A model generated the notes under the pieces. The model had not been told where the DNA came from, ran no database searches, and saw nothing but the letters and a program-made list of their open reading frames with translations. Below are positions 18,825-27,569 of a DNA stretch of 64,000 nucleotides, one piece after another. The stretch is from Pelagibius litoralis (GTDB lineage Bacteria; Pseudomonadota; Alphaproteobacteria; Kiloniellales; Kiloniellaceae): the NCBI RefSeq assembly GCF_011683915.1, contig NZ_JAAQPH010000010.1, positions 165,970-229,969 on the forward strand, in the 5' to 3' direction. A program made the translations under genes and the position numbers. Position 1 is the stretch's first letter. The number at the start of each line of letters is the position of its first letter.

Positions 18825-20363
18825 TTACCGGCGTGCCTCCAGCGGCCCGTCAGGAGTCAACGCGATGCCCGTCAGGCGGCGGTCGAGATAGCGGCTGCGC
18901 CAGGCCAGAAGCTTCTCGGCCATGGCGAGCCGCGGAGCCAGATAGTCCGCATCATCGGCAAGGTTGCGCAGCTCATCGGGGTCTTCCTGCAGATCGAACA
19001 GCAGCGGCGGCAGGCCGGTGAAGTGAACGTACTTGTAGCGCTCGTCCCGGATGACGGCGAGCGAACAGTCGTCGAGCTCGAGGCCCAGAGCCCCCTGCGC
19101 GCCGCCGCCGGTCACTTCACGGAAATCGAACTCCCAATGTGCCTCGCGGCGCCAGTCGACAGGCCGCTCGCCGTGCACAAAGGGGCTGAGCGAGCGCCCA
19201 TCGGCGGGCCCGTCGCGGCTTGCACCCGACAGCTCCACCAGGGTCGGCATGACATCGACAGCCTCGGTGAAGTCAGAAACCCGACCACCAAAACCCTCGG
19301 GATGACGCGGGTCCCGCACGATCAGCGGGATGTGATAGGCCTGATCGAAGTAGCCGAACTTACCCAGGGTCCAATGGTCGCCCATCATCTCCCCGTGATC
19401 GCTGGTCAGTACGATGATCGTATCGTCCCAGGCGCCCCTGGCCTGCAGCGCCGCCGTCAGCCTCCCGATCTGACGATCCACTTCGGAGATCATGCCCCAG
19501 TAGGTGGCGCGAACGTTCCGAAAGGCTTCCTCCGGCCAGTCGGTCAACAGGCTCTCGCCATCCTCGACGAAGCAGAAACCGGCTGCCTTGGCCTGGTCCA
19601 GCCAATAGGCAAGATAGGGGTGCTGGGCGGCCTCGGTGGCCGGGTCGACGGCCCGGCGAAAGGCCGGGCCGCTGGCGGGATCGTAGAGCGTGTTGAAGGG
19701 CTCTGGCACGACGAAGGGCGGATGCGGCCGCAGAAAGGAGACATGGGCGCACCACGGCCCATCCTTGGGTTGCTCCGACAGCCAGTCGACAAAGGCGTCG
19801 GTCAGAAATGCGGTTTCGGTCTCGTCCTGGCTGAAGCGCGGCGGCGCCGTGGTCGGAAATCGGGGTCGGCCTTCGGGTGGCAGGAAAAGCGCCCAAGGGT
19901 CTTCGGGCAGGTCATGGCCGCGCGCTGTCATCCAGTCGAACCAGGGTTTATTGTCCTCCGTCAGTTTTGCTTCGGCGGTGAAGCCGGGCAGCACCCCCTC
20001 GTAACTGTTGAGACGCGGATCATCGGGCGTCGTGGTCCGAGGATCGATGGACTGGTCGGTATAGCCGAAGAGCCGCGGCTCATAACCGCGGCGCTGCAGT
20101 GCCAGGGCAATGTTGTCATGGCGGGCGTCCAGCGGCGTCCCGTTGCGCAGGACACGATGGTTCATCTGGTAGAGCCCCGTGTAGAGCGAAGCGCGCCCGG
20201 GCGAACAGGGTGCCGCCTGGGCATAATGCCGGGCGAAGGTAACGCCCCGGGCCGAGAGATCGTCGATGGCCGGTGTCCGCAAGACCGGATGACCCGCAGG
20301 ACCGAGACAATCCCCGCGCCACTGATCGGCTGTGATCAGCAAGATGTTTGGTGCTTCTGCCAA
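18825..20363 (-). CDS. Phosphonate monoester hydrolase-like sulfatase-family enzyme
   Basis: This 512-residue alkaline-phosphatase-superfamily enzyme begins NILLITADQWRGDCLG and has AAPCSPGRASLYTGLYQMNH (Cys53 in CxPxR), the site whose cysteine is matured to formylglycine. SDHGEMMGDHWTLGK supplies further metal ligands. Segments such as TGLYQMNHRV, PLDARH, DDCSLAVIRDERYKYVHF and LPPLLFDLQEDPDE look much closer to rhizobial phosphonate monoester hydrolases than to choline or aryl sulfatases. No signal peptide is seen, fitting a cytoplasmic phosphodiesterase/phosphonate monoesterase. No formylglycine-generating enzyme lies in the window. Its 3' end converges with the preceding gene, six bases apart. 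Confidence 0.87.
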   Translation of the reverse strand: MAEAPNILLITADQWRGDCLGPAGHPVLRTPAIDDLSARGVTFARHYAQAAPCSPGRASLYTGLYQMNHRVLRNGTPLDARHDNIALALQRRGYEPRLFGYTDQSIDPRTTTPDDPRLNSYEGVLPGFTAEAKLTEDNKPWFDWMTARGHDLPEDPWALFLPPEGRPRFPTTAPPRFSQDETETAFLTDAFVDWLSEQPKDGPWCAHVSFLRPHPPFVVPEPFNTLYDPASGPAFRRAVDPATEAAQHPYLAYWLDQAKAAGFCFVEDGESLLTDWPEEAFRNVRATYWGMISEVDRQIGRLTAALQARGAWDDTIIVLTSDHGEMMGDHWTLGKFGYFDQAYHIPLIVRDPRHPEGFGGRVSDFTEAVDVMPTLVELSGASRDGPADGRSLSPFVHGERPVDWRREAHWEFDFREVTGGGAQGALGLELDDCSLAVIRDERYKYVHFTGLPPLLFDLQEDPDELRNLADDADYLAPRLAMAEKLLAWRSRYLDRRLTGIALTPDGPLEARR

Positions 20364-20613
20364 GCCCGTCTCCTATGAACGTCCCCTGCCTTTCAGCATG
20401 CTTTGCAGGGCAAGACAACTCTCCGCCCGATCCTCTTTTGGTGACAGACAAATTCGATCCACACGGCACGTCGAAATACGAAGATCGCATAGAATGTATG
20501 TCAAATCGTTTAAACAAAACAAACAAGCTACTTTTGTCATTCAACGGAAACTAAAAAGTTCTTTAGCTTAATCGCTGGCGCGTAAGAACTGGAAACCAGC
20601 GAATAGTCAAAAC
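20364..20613. other. AT-rich divergent intergenic region
   Basis: This gap of 250 bp separates the sulfatase gene (minus) from the small membrane protein gene (plus). It is clearly richer in A and T than the surrounding genes, particularly from about 20480 to 20575, as expected for divergent promoters. I could not fix convincing -35/-10 pairs or an operator palindrome, and see no coding sequence in it. Confidence 0.45.
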
Positions 20614-20895
20614 ATGCCAAGCCGACAACCCAAGCACAGTGCACCGCTTCGACTTGGCCACAGCGGCGCCTTCCCTGCAGTCGTGCTGCTGGTGCTGATC
20701 AGCACGCTGGCGGTGGTCTTTCCACCCGGCATCGATAAGGAAGAGGCCATGGCCGCGGTTCGTGAAAACTCGGAAACCGCGAGCCAGTCGGTGCAGAAGG
20801 TCGCGAGCGCATCAGGCATCGTGTCGCAGAACACCCAGGAGCTTGATGACAATCTCTGCAAGCTGCTGGACGGCCTGCGCAGCAACCGCGCCTGA
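20614..20895 (+). CDS. Small single-pass membrane protein, unknown
   Basis: This is a 93-residue predicted protein I do not recognise. A basic N-terminus is followed by one transmembrane helix (about residues 19-37, GAFPAVVLLVLISTLAVVF), then a polar stretch with coiled-coil-like spacing (ENSETASQSVQKVASASGIV, then ELDDNLCKLLDGL) likely in the periplasm. The coding look (helix, then amphipathic helix, one cysteine near the end) supports a real gene, but no clear ribosome-binding site is present. It is transcribed away from the sulfatase gene, from the A/T-rich 250-bp gap that probably holds both promoters. Confidence 0.5.
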   Translation: MPSRQPKHSAPLRLGHSGAFPAVVLLVLISTLAVVFPPGIDKEEAMAAVRENSETASQSVQKVASASGIVSQNTQELDDNLCKLLDGLRSNRA

Positions 20896-21030
20896 CCGGC
20901 GCCGGCCCTGGGGCGAGTCCATGGCCCAGGGCTTGTCCGGCGCTATCGCGTCTGACGGCTTGCGCCCGACGCTTCTGCCGCTTATCCCTTGCCGTTGAGT
21001 TAAGGCGGCAGCGGATGGATCGGGATTGGC

Positions 21031-21618
21031 ATGAAAGACGCGACGCGGGCTTGGCAACGCATGCTGTCGGGACGACGCCTCGACCTTCTCGATCCTTCGC
21101 CCCTCGACATCGAGATCGAGGACATCGCCCATGGTCTGGCAAGGGTGGCCCGCTGGAACGGGCAGACGAGCGGGACCTCGGCTTTCTCGGTCGCGCAGCA
21201 CAGCCTTCTCGTCGAGCAGATCGTGGGACAGTTGCAACCCGGGTCCAGCGCCGCCGAGCGCATGGCCGCACTGCTGCACGATGCGCCGGAATATGTGATC
21301 GGCGACCTCATCACACCCTTCAAAGCCGCCGTCGGCCTCGACTACAAAGCCCTGGAGAAACGTCTGATGACGGCCATCCGGGTGCGTTTCGGCCTTGCCG
21401 GTGAAGAGCCCTCTGCCCTGACAACGCTGATCAAGAAAGCAGATCGCACAGCGGCTTTCCTGGAGGCAACGCAGTTGGCCGGCTTCTCGCTCAGCGAAGG
21501 GCGCCGGCTCTTCGGGCGGCACAAGCGCTTTGAAAGCATCGAGCTGTCGCCCTGGCCGGCGGGAAAGGCCAAGCGCCTTTTTCTGGAGCGTCACAAAATA
21601 CTGCTTCGCTCTATCTAA
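21031..21618 (+). CDS. HD-domain phosphohydrolase (YfbR-like)
   Basis: This 195-residue cytoplasmic HD-superfamily protein resembles YfbR-type 5'-deoxyribonucleotidases. SVAQHSLLVEQ gives the first His (57), AALLHDAPEYVIGDLITPFK the HD pair (83-84) and the following GD, and IKKADRTAAFLEA the later Asp. KRFE and the long C-terminal helix complete the domain. A metal-dependent release of phosphate from nucleoside monophosphates is likely by family. The ATG at 21031 fits; a short-spaced GGATTGGC upstream is only a weak ribosome-binding site. It stands upstream of the PAS protein genes but is separated by a foldable 82-nt segment. Confidence 0.85.
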   Translation: MKDATRAWQRMLSGRRLDLLDPSPLDIEIEDIAHGLARVARWNGQTSGTSAFSVAQHSLLVEQIVGQLQPGSSAAERMAALLHDAPEYVIGDLITPFKAAVGLDYKALEKRLMTAIRVRFGLAGEEPSALTTLIKKADRTAAFLEATQLAGFSLSEGRRLFGRHKRFESIELSPWPAGKAKRLFLERHKILLRSI

Positions 21619-21620
21619 TC

Positions 21621-21702
21621 ATTTCGGTCATAATACGATCCTGTTGGGGGAGTAGATGAAAAATACTCCCGCAAAGGTCGCATCTCTGCGATAATCCGAA
21701 AT
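21621..21702 (+). promoter_or_regulatory. Nested inverted repeats upstream of the PAS gene
   Basis: Outer arms ATTTCGG (21621-21627) and CCGAAAT (21696-21702) are exact complements and enclose a hairpin of GGGAGTA (21648-21654), a nine-base loop and TACTCCC (21664-21670). CGATCC and GGTCG between them can add pairs. The element fills the gap between the HD gene and the PAS protein gene. It could be a protein-binding operator pair or a structured RNA leader; no T-run follows, so it is not an ordinary terminator. Confidence 0.4.
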
Positions 21703-21745
21703 CAGAGCTGTGGTCTGCTATTGGTGGCTCGGGAGACAGCATTTC

Positions 21746-22261
21746 GTGCAGTTTTTAAACCAGCTCGGCGAGCCTCTGCTTGTCGAGCTTTACCAGTACT
21801 GGCTGGCCAGGTGCGACGGGCGCCGGGCCCCGGCACGCGCCGATATCGATCCTATCGATATCCCGAAGCTGCTGCCCTATGTGACCTTGACGGAGGTTCT
21901 CGGCGATGGCGCGAGATTCCGCTACCGTCTCGCGGGAACCAAGGTTGAAGAGCGTTTCGGTTGCTCTCTGACCAACTGCTTCGTCGAAGACCTTATGCAG
22001 GGGGCTTATCTCACCTACGTACAGGATCTCTACAAAAAGCTGTTGGCGAGCTTTGCGCCGCTTTACTCGGAGAGCAGCTTTGGTCTGGACAGGACACCGA
22101 CATTCCGCGCCAAGCGCCTTATGCTGCCGCTGAGTGACAACCAGCAATCCGCCAACATGGTCCTCTCCGGCATGCTCTACGTGCCCGCCGACCCCAACGA
22201 CCGCTCCACGGTTCTGCGATCCCTGGACCGTTTCAATCCCCCCGGCCGCGGGGCACTTTAG
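21746..22261 (+). CDS. PAS_5-family single-domain protein (copy 1)
   Basis: This protein of about 171 residues consists of one PAS-like domain of the type found as free-standing paralogues in Rhodospirillales-type alphaproteobacteria (Pfam PAS_5). Hallmarks are LYQYWLARCDGRRAPARADIDPIDIPKLLPYVTLTEV, then RFRYRLAGTKVEERFG, and the closing LMLPLSDNQQSANMVLSGM. I prefer a GTG start at 21746 with GGGAG ten bases upstream; 21710 (GTG) is possible. No output domain is present, so any signal must be passed to a partner. A second family member follows 157 bp downstream. Confidence 0.8.
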   Translation: MQFLNQLGEPLLVELYQYWLARCDGRRAPARADIDPIDIPKLLPYVTLTEVLGDGARFRYRLAGTKVEERFGCSLTNCFVEDLMQGAYLTYVQDLYKKLLASFAPLYSESSFGLDRTPTFRAKRLMLPLSDNQQSANMVLSGMLYVPADPNDRSTVLRSLDRFNPPGRGAL

Positions 22262-22418
22262 CCTGGATTCACACCTCTGGCCGGGACCGCAAAAGCGGCT
22301 CTGCCCAGACAGGATCCGCTCTTCTGCGCCTCGGGCGCAAAATAGGATTATATTAACACTATCCTTCTTTTGAGCGGCTACACTCACTGGGTTATCATGG
22401 TAACCTTGCACGGTCGGT

Positions 22419-22925
22419 ATGCTTGATTTTGTTGAGAGAAGAACCGCGCGAAAGCCTTTTGGGCCGGTTTTGGCCCAGGGCTTGACGTTCATATCCCCAA
22501 TCCTGGACCAGGCGCTGACCTACTGGACGGAAATCAAACACGGGAACGCGCTTGCGCTGCGTGCCGATCTGTTCCCGGAGAACATCGCGCCTCTCTGGCC
22601 CTACACGGTTATCCTGGATGTTGTCGATGACGGATCGGACTATCACGTCAAACTGTTTGGCCGCAGCCTTGTGGAAACCTACGGCGAACAGACCGGGCGT
22701 AAGCTTTCTGAGATCACAGCACCGAACCTGGTACGCGAACGATCGAAGGCGTTCTTTGACTTTTGCCGGGAAAGCGCAGCGCCCTGCTATGCTTTCTGGC
22801 CGGTGACGGCCTCCGAAAAACGTCCCTTTGTCGACGCTGAGGCCTTGTGCCTGCCGCTGTCGAGCGACGGGTCGTCGCTGGACAAGTTGATGGCCTGCAA
22901 CGTGAACTCGGTCAGAGACTTCTAG
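22419..22925 (+). CDS. PAS_5-family single-domain protein (copy 2)
   Basis: This 168-residue protein has the same architecture as the preceding gene: ALTYWTEIKHGNALALRADLFPENIAPLWPYTVILDV, then YHVKLFGRSLVETYGEQTGR, then EALCLPLSSDGSSLDKLM. The substitution of the ISLPLS-type end (CLPLS) and the strongly diverged N-terminal 25 residues show the two are old paralogues rather than a recent duplication. No catalytic or DNA-binding domain is fused. The role is unknown; a sensory function is inferred from the fold. Confidence 0.75.
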   Translation: MLDFVERRTARKPFGPVLAQGLTFISPILDQALTYWTEIKHGNALALRADLFPENIAPLWPYTVILDVVDDGSDYHVKLFGRSLVETYGEQTGRKLSEITAPNLVRERSKAFFDFCRESAAPCYAFWPVTASEKRPFVDAEALCLPLSSDGSSLDKLMACNVNSVRDF

Positions 22926-23062
22926 TCCACCACGACCAACAAGATTCCGTGTCCCGGCAAAGCCGATGATTGGCGACAGCCTGCTGGCGCTCTAGTCTGC
23001 GCCGGGTGCAGGAATGCCCTCGCCAGACGCTGGCGGCAGATCAAGCCGGGAAACAGTCTATC

Positions 23063-24247
23063 TTGCCTTCAATACTCATCGGGATCGCCCTGCTGTCATT
23101 GCTGATCTGGGGTTACCTGCTGTTCTTCCGCGGTGGTTTCTGGCGCTGCGCCGAGCGCCTGGACCCTTCGGCACCGGCACCCAGCGAATGGCCGGCGGTC
23201 ACCGCGATCGTTCCGGCGCGCGACGAGGCCGACGTGATCGCCACGGCGATTGCCTCTCTTCTGGACCAGGACTATCCCGGGCCCTTCTCAGTCATCCTTG
23301 TGGACGACCACAGCCAGGACGGAACCGCCCGCATCGCCAGCGAGACTGCTGCAGCCAACCCCCGGCCCGATCGGTTCAAACTGCTGCAGGCAACGCCCCT
23401 GCCGGCCGGATGGACCGGCAAGCTCTGGGCCCTGGATCAAGGCCTGCAAGGCGCAGCCCCCGAAACCCGCTATGTCTGGTTCAGCGACGCCGATATCGCG
23501 CAGCCCCCAGCCGCCCTGCGGCAGCTTGTGGCCAAGGCGGAGGCAGAGCAGCGGGATCTCGTATCCCTTATGGTGGCGCTGCGCTGTGAAGGATTCTGGG
23601 AGCGCTTGCTGATCCCGCCCTTCATTTATTTCTTCCAGAAGCTCTATCCGTTTTCCTGGGTGAACGATCCGGGCCGGCAAACCGCGGCAGCCGCCGGCGG
23701 ATGCATTCTGCTGCGCCGCGATGCCCTGACCCGAATCGGCGGGCTCTCCGCCTTGAGCGATGCCCTGATCGACGACTGCAGCCTGGCGGCAAAGGTCAAG
23801 CAGAGCCGCACGGCCAACAGCCGGGGCCTCTGGCTGGGTCTGGCCGAGGCAGCCCGCTCGATCCGGCCCTATGCGGGGCTCAGCACCGTCTGGGACATGG
23901 TGGCCCGCAGCGCCTATACCCAGTTGAACCATCAGCCGCTGCTACTGCTCGGCACCCTGCTTGGTATGTTCATTACCTATCTTGCACCGCCGCTCGCCGT
24001 TCTGAGCTATCCCTGGCACCTGCAACCAACGGCGGCCCTGCTGGGCGGCGGCGCCTGGATTGCCATGTCGTTCTCGCTGCTCCCGGTGCTGCGCCTTTAC
24101 GGCCAGAGACTCTGGCTTGCGCCTTTGCTGCCGCTCTCCGCTGCCCTATACAGCGCCATGACCTTCGATTCGGCCTGGCGTCACTGGCGGAGCCGGGGCG
24201 GAACCTGGAAAGGGCGGGTACAGGCAAAACGCCGTGAACTGGATTGA
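23063..24247 (+). CDS. hpnB: Hopene-associated glycosyltransferase HpnB
   Basis: This is a family-2 glycosyltransferase of the hopanoid locus, about 394 residues from the TTG start at 23063. It begins with a membrane helix (PSILIGIALLSLLIWGYLLF), then the GT-A catalytic domain VTAIVPARDEADVIATAIAS, VILVDDHSQDGTARIAS and VWFSDADIAQPP (DxD-like), and GGCILLRRDALTRIGG. DALIDDCSLAAKVK and the two to three terminal membrane helices complete it. The upstream in-frame TTG at 22970 would add 31 poorly protein-like residues. It heads the hpnBCDE-shc-hpnG run. Its precise product is not established in any organism I know; sugar addition to a lipid is inferred. Confidence 0.88.
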   Translation: MPSILIGIALLSLLIWGYLLFFRGGFWRCAERLDPSAPAPSEWPAVTAIVPARDEADVIATAIASLLDQDYPGPFSVILVDDHSQDGTARIASETAAANPRPDRFKLLQATPLPAGWTGKLWALDQGLQGAAPETRYVWFSDADIAQPPAALRQLVAKAEAEQRDLVSLMVALRCEGFWERLLIPPFIYFFQKLYPFSWVNDPGRQTAAAAGGCILLRRDALTRIGGLSALSDALIDDCSLAAKVKQSRTANSRGLWLGLAEAARSIRPYAGLSTVWDMVARSAYTQLNHQPLLLLGTLLGMFITYLAPPLAVLSYPWHLQPTAALLGGGAWIAMSFSLLPVLRLYGQRLWLAPLLPLSAALYSAMTFDSAWRHWRSRGGTWKGRVQAKRRELD

Positions 24248-24344
24248 ACCGGCCTGTCAGGCTAAATTCCCGTGGTAACTGCTCAATCCCGATCCGGGGC
24301 AGCGCAGATCCCGGCAGCCTGCGCGCTGTAGAAGGAGACTCTCA

Positions 24345-25229
24345 ATGACGCTGGCAAGCGTCGAAACACCCTCCGGCAAGGGCGCCGGGAATGAGAACTT
24401 TCCGGTCGGCTCCTGGCTGCTGCCGGCGGCGTTGCGCCCCCATGTCGCGACCTACTATGCCTTTGCCCGCGCCATCGACGACATCGCCGACAACCCGCAG
24501 CTCGGGCCCCAGGAAAAACTCGACCGGCTCACCCGCTTCGATGAGGCGCTGCGCTTCAACGGCGAGCATCAGCCCGGCCTGGAGAAAGCCGAAGCGCTGA
24601 GGTACAGCCTCACCGAGACCGGCGTTTCCACACAGCGCGGCAGCGACCTGGTTGCCGCTTTCAAACAGGATGCCGTGAAGTCGCGCTATGAAGATTGGGA
24701 CGAACTGTTGGGCTACTGCCGTCTCTCCGCCAATCCCGTCGGCCAGTACCTGCTCGATCTGCATGGCGAAAGCCGAGAGGGCTACAGGTCTTCGGACGCG
24801 CTCTGCACGGCCTTGCAGGTGCTCAACCATCTGCAGGACTGCCAGGATGACTATCACGCGCTCGACCGTGTCTATCTGCCACTTGATTGGCTCGGCGCCG
24901 AGGGTCTGGACGTGACGGTTCTCGACTCCAGCACCAGCCCGCCCGGCCTGCGCCGGGTGCTGGATCTCTGCCTGGACCGGGTCGATGACCTGCTGGTAGA
25001 AGCGCGGCGCCTGCCCGCCCAGCTTCGGTCGTCGCGTCTGGCCATGGAATCCGCTGTCATCGTGAGACTGGCGACAAGGCTCAGCCGATACCTGCGGCGC
25101 GGCGATCCCCTGGCCGGCCGCGTCGGCCTTGGCAAAGCCGACTTCATCCTGGCCGGCTTCGGCGGCATCGTCGGCGTCCAGGCCCAGCGGCTGTTCAACA
25201 CACCACAAACCGCAGGCCGGGCCGGATGA
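24345..25229 (+). CDS. hpnC: Hydroxysqualene synthase HpnC
   Basis: This 294-residue enzyme of the squalene/phytoene synthase fold turns presqualene diphosphate into hydroxysqualene. The first Asp-rich motif is FARAIDDIADN and the second DCQDDYHALDRVYLPLDWL; NFPVGSWLLPAALRPHVATYYAF is the conserved N-terminus of HpnC. A ribosome-binding site (AAGGAGA) precedes the ATG. Its stop overlaps the hpnD start by four bases (ATGA), so the two enzymes that act one after the other are translationally coupled. Confidence 0.97.
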   Translation: MTLASVETPSGKGAGNENFPVGSWLLPAALRPHVATYYAFARAIDDIADNPQLGPQEKLDRLTRFDEALRFNGEHQPGLEKAEALRYSLTETGVSTQRGSDLVAAFKQDAVKSRYEDWDELLGYCRLSANPVGQYLLDLHGESREGYRSSDALCTALQVLNHLQDCQDDYHALDRVYLPLDWLGAEGLDVTVLDSSTSPPGLRRVLDLCLDRVDDLLVEARRLPAQLRSSRLAMESAVIVRLATRLSRYLRRGDPLAGRVGLGKADFILAGFGGIVGVQAQRLFNTPQTAGRAG

Positions 25230-26089
25230 CCGCCATCCGCGCAGTGAACGGCAATGCAGCCCAGGCGATGGAGCAGGTGCGCGCCATCGCAACCGGCTCC
25301 GGCTCCTCCTTCCTCTGGGGCATGCGTCTGCTGCCAAAGCCGCGGCGCGACGCCATGTACGCGATCTATGCTTTCTGCCGCGCGGTCGACGATATCGCTG
25401 ATGACGAAGGTGCCGCCGCGGACAAGCTCAGCCGTCTCGCCGTCTGGCGCGAAGAGATCGAGCGGCTTTATGGCGGCACCCCGCAGACGCCCATAACCCT
25501 TGCCCTGCAGCAGCCGGTCCGGGACTACGGATTGCCCAAGGAGGAGTTCCTCGCCGTCATCGACGGCATGGAGATGGACGCGCGCGAAGATATCTGCGCG
25601 CCGGACATGGCAACCTTCCGCCTTTACTGCCGCCGCGTCGCCGGCGCCGTCGGCGTGCTGTCGGTGCATGCTTTCGGCGCCACCGAACCCGAAGCGAGAG
25701 ACCTGGCCTTGGCCGAGGGCGACGCCCTGCAGTTCACCAACATTCTGCGCGACATCGCCGAAGATGCCGGGCGGGGCCGCCTCTATCTGCCGCGCGAGAT
25801 ACTGCTGCGCCACGGCATCGACAGCCGCGATCCGACGACGGTGGCAGCGGACCCGAGGCTGCCTGCCGTCTGTTTCGATCTGGCGGCCATGGCGCAGGAG
25901 CGTTTCACCGAATCCCGTCGTCTCATGGCCGCCTGCCGGCGCGGCCCCATGCGTCCGGCCCGCATCATGCTGGCGGTGTACCAGCGCCTTCTGACCCGCC
26001 TGCAGCAGCAGGGTTGGAACGACATCAGCCTTCGCGTCCGCCTGCCCAAGGCGGAGAAGCTCTGGCTCGCGCTTCGGAACGGGCTTTAA
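25226..26089 (+). CDS. hpnD: Presqualene diphosphate synthase HpnD
   Basis: This 287-residue enzyme condenses two farnesyl diphosphates head to head into presqualene diphosphate. It has FLWGMRLLPKPRRDAMYAIYAFCRAVDDIADDEG (first Asp-rich motif) and NILRDIAEDAGRGRLYLPREIL (second), with YCRRVAGAVGVLSVHAFG between them. The length is standard. It sits between hpnC, with which it overlaps, and hpnE. Confidence 0.97.
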   Translation: MTAIRAVNGNAAQAMEQVRAIATGSGSSFLWGMRLLPKPRRDAMYAIYAFCRAVDDIADDEGAAADKLSRLAVWREEIERLYGGTPQTPITLALQQPVRDYGLPKEEFLAVIDGMEMDAREDICAPDMATFRLYCRRVAGAVGVLSVHAFGATEPEARDLALAEGDALQFTNILRDIAEDAGRGRLYLPREILLRHGIDSRDPTTVAADPRLPAVCFDLAAMAQERFTESRRLMAACRRGPMRPARIMLAVYQRLLTRLQQQGWNDISLRVRLPKAEKLWLALRNGL

Positions 26090-26107
26090 CGTCTTGGTGC
26101 AGGCCGC

Positions 26108-27403
26108 ATGACCGCAGACCGCGGCACCCCCCATGTTCACATCATCGGCGCCGGGCTGGCCGGGCTTTCCGCCGCGGTGCGCCTTGCCGAACGGGGCCAC
26201 AGCATCGCCCTCTACGAGGCGGCGGCCCAGGCCGGCGGCCGTTGCCGCTCGTTTCACGACGCCAAGCTCGACCGGCTGATCGATAACGGCAACCATCTGA
26301 TGATGACGGCCAACACGGCCATCCTCGCCTATCTGGATTTGATCGGCGCCCGGGGCGGCCTGACCCATCCCCAAGCGGCCGTCTTTCCCTTCCTGGACCT
26401 GGCGAACGGCCGCTCCTGGAATCTGAGGCCGAACCGCGGGCCGATCCCCTGGTGGGTCCTGGACCCGAAGCGCCGGATCCCGGGAACCGGCGTCTTATCC
26501 TACCTGAAGGGTCTGCGCCTTGCCTTTGCCGGAAGCGAAGACCGGGTGACCGACTGCCTGGATACGCAGGACCCGCTTTGGCGTTGTTTCTGGGAACCCT
26601 TGGTGATCGCCGCACTCAACACCCCGGCCAATGAGGCCTCCGCCCGCCTGTTGCGGCATGTCCTGGCCGAGACTTTCGCCAAGGGCGAAGGCGCCTGCCG
26701 TCCCCTCGTCGCCCGCCATGGCCTGGGGCCGGCCCTGGTCGATCCCGCCCTCGCCTTCCTGCAGGACAGGGGGGTGGCGATCCGTTTCAACCAGCGTCTG
26801 CGCCGTCTGGACACCACGGGCCGGCGCATCACCGCACTCGATTTTCCGAATCAGGCCGTCGAGCTTCAGGAACAGGACTGGGTGATTCTGGCGCTGCCGC
26901 CGCAAGCCGCCCAGGCATTGCTGCCGAACCTTGCCGCACCGCTGGACCATCATGCCATCGTGAATGCCCACATCCGCCTGCCCAAAGCGCCGGACTGGCC
27001 CTTCGCCGGGGCCGAAGGGCCGGTGCCCGAGGTTCCCTTCCTCGGCCTGATCGGCGGCACCGCCGACTGGCTTTTCCTGCGAGACGATGTTGTCAGCCTG
27101 ACCGTCAGCGCCGCCAGCAGGCTCGCCGAGCGGCCGAACGATGAAATCGCCGCGGCGCTCTGGTCCGACACCGCCCGGGCCCTGGGGCTCGACGCCGGCG
27201 ACCAACCGCCCATCAGGGTGATCAACGAAAAACGGGCGACCTTTGCGCAGACCCCGGCGGCGCTGCGCCTGCGCCCGGCACCGCGTAGCGCCTGGGACAA
27301 TCTGCTGCTGGCCGGCGACTGGACCGATACCGGCCTGCCGGCCACCATCGAATCGGCCGTTCGATCCGGCGAAGCGGCCGCCAAGGCACTGACTTTGCCA
27401 TGA
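26108..27403 (+). CDS. hpnE: Hydroxysqualene dehydroxylase HpnE
   Basis: This 431-residue FAD-dependent amine-oxidase-fold enzyme reduces hydroxysqualene to squalene. VHIIGAGLAGLSAAVRLAER is the FAD loop, IALYEAAAQAGGRCRSFHD the RGGR-like second motif, and NLLLAGDWTDTGLPATIESAVRSGEAAA the C-terminal FAD motif. With HpnC and HpnD it gives the three-step bacterial squalene route. The following gap of 166 bp before shc has no gene. Confidence 0.95.
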   Translation: MTADRGTPHVHIIGAGLAGLSAAVRLAERGHSIALYEAAAQAGGRCRSFHDAKLDRLIDNGNHLMMTANTAILAYLDLIGARGGLTHPQAAVFPFLDLANGRSWNLRPNRGPIPWWVLDPKRRIPGTGVLSYLKGLRLAFAGSEDRVTDCLDTQDPLWRCFWEPLVIAALNTPANEASARLLRHVLAETFAKGEGACRPLVARHGLGPALVDPALAFLQDRGVAIRFNQRLRRLDTTGRRITALDFPNQAVELQEQDWVILALPPQAAQALLPNLAAPLDHHAIVNAHIRLPKAPDWPFAGAEGPVPEVPFLGLIGGTADWLFLRDDVVSLTVSAASRLAERPNDEIAAALWSDTARALGLDAGDQPPIRVINEKRATFAQTPAALRLRPAPRSAWDNLLLAGDWTDTGLPATIESAVRSGEAAAKALTLP

Positions 27404-27569
27404 AAATGCCCGATTCCAAGGGCTTGCCAGCAACCGGCGGCTTCTTCACAATCGCCGCTATTGAACCAGCGAGTCGGGGGATTCGAATCCGCCGGCTTTG
27501 GCGGTTGTTTATTGACTTGATCGGGGTTCTTTCCTTGCTCATTTCCGGGCGGCGGTACATCAAATCGAC

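Noticed and set aside
22325..22380. Hairpin TGCGCC-TCG-GGCGCA and a weaker A/T stem between the two PAS genes, considered as terminators
   Set aside because: The strong stem is followed by A rather than T on the plus strand and the A/T stem is short; not enough to call.
27404..27569. GGGGATTCGAATCC resembling a tRNA T-arm between hpnE and shc
   Set aside because: The T-stem does not pair fully and no anticodon arm or acceptor stem can be formed on either strand.
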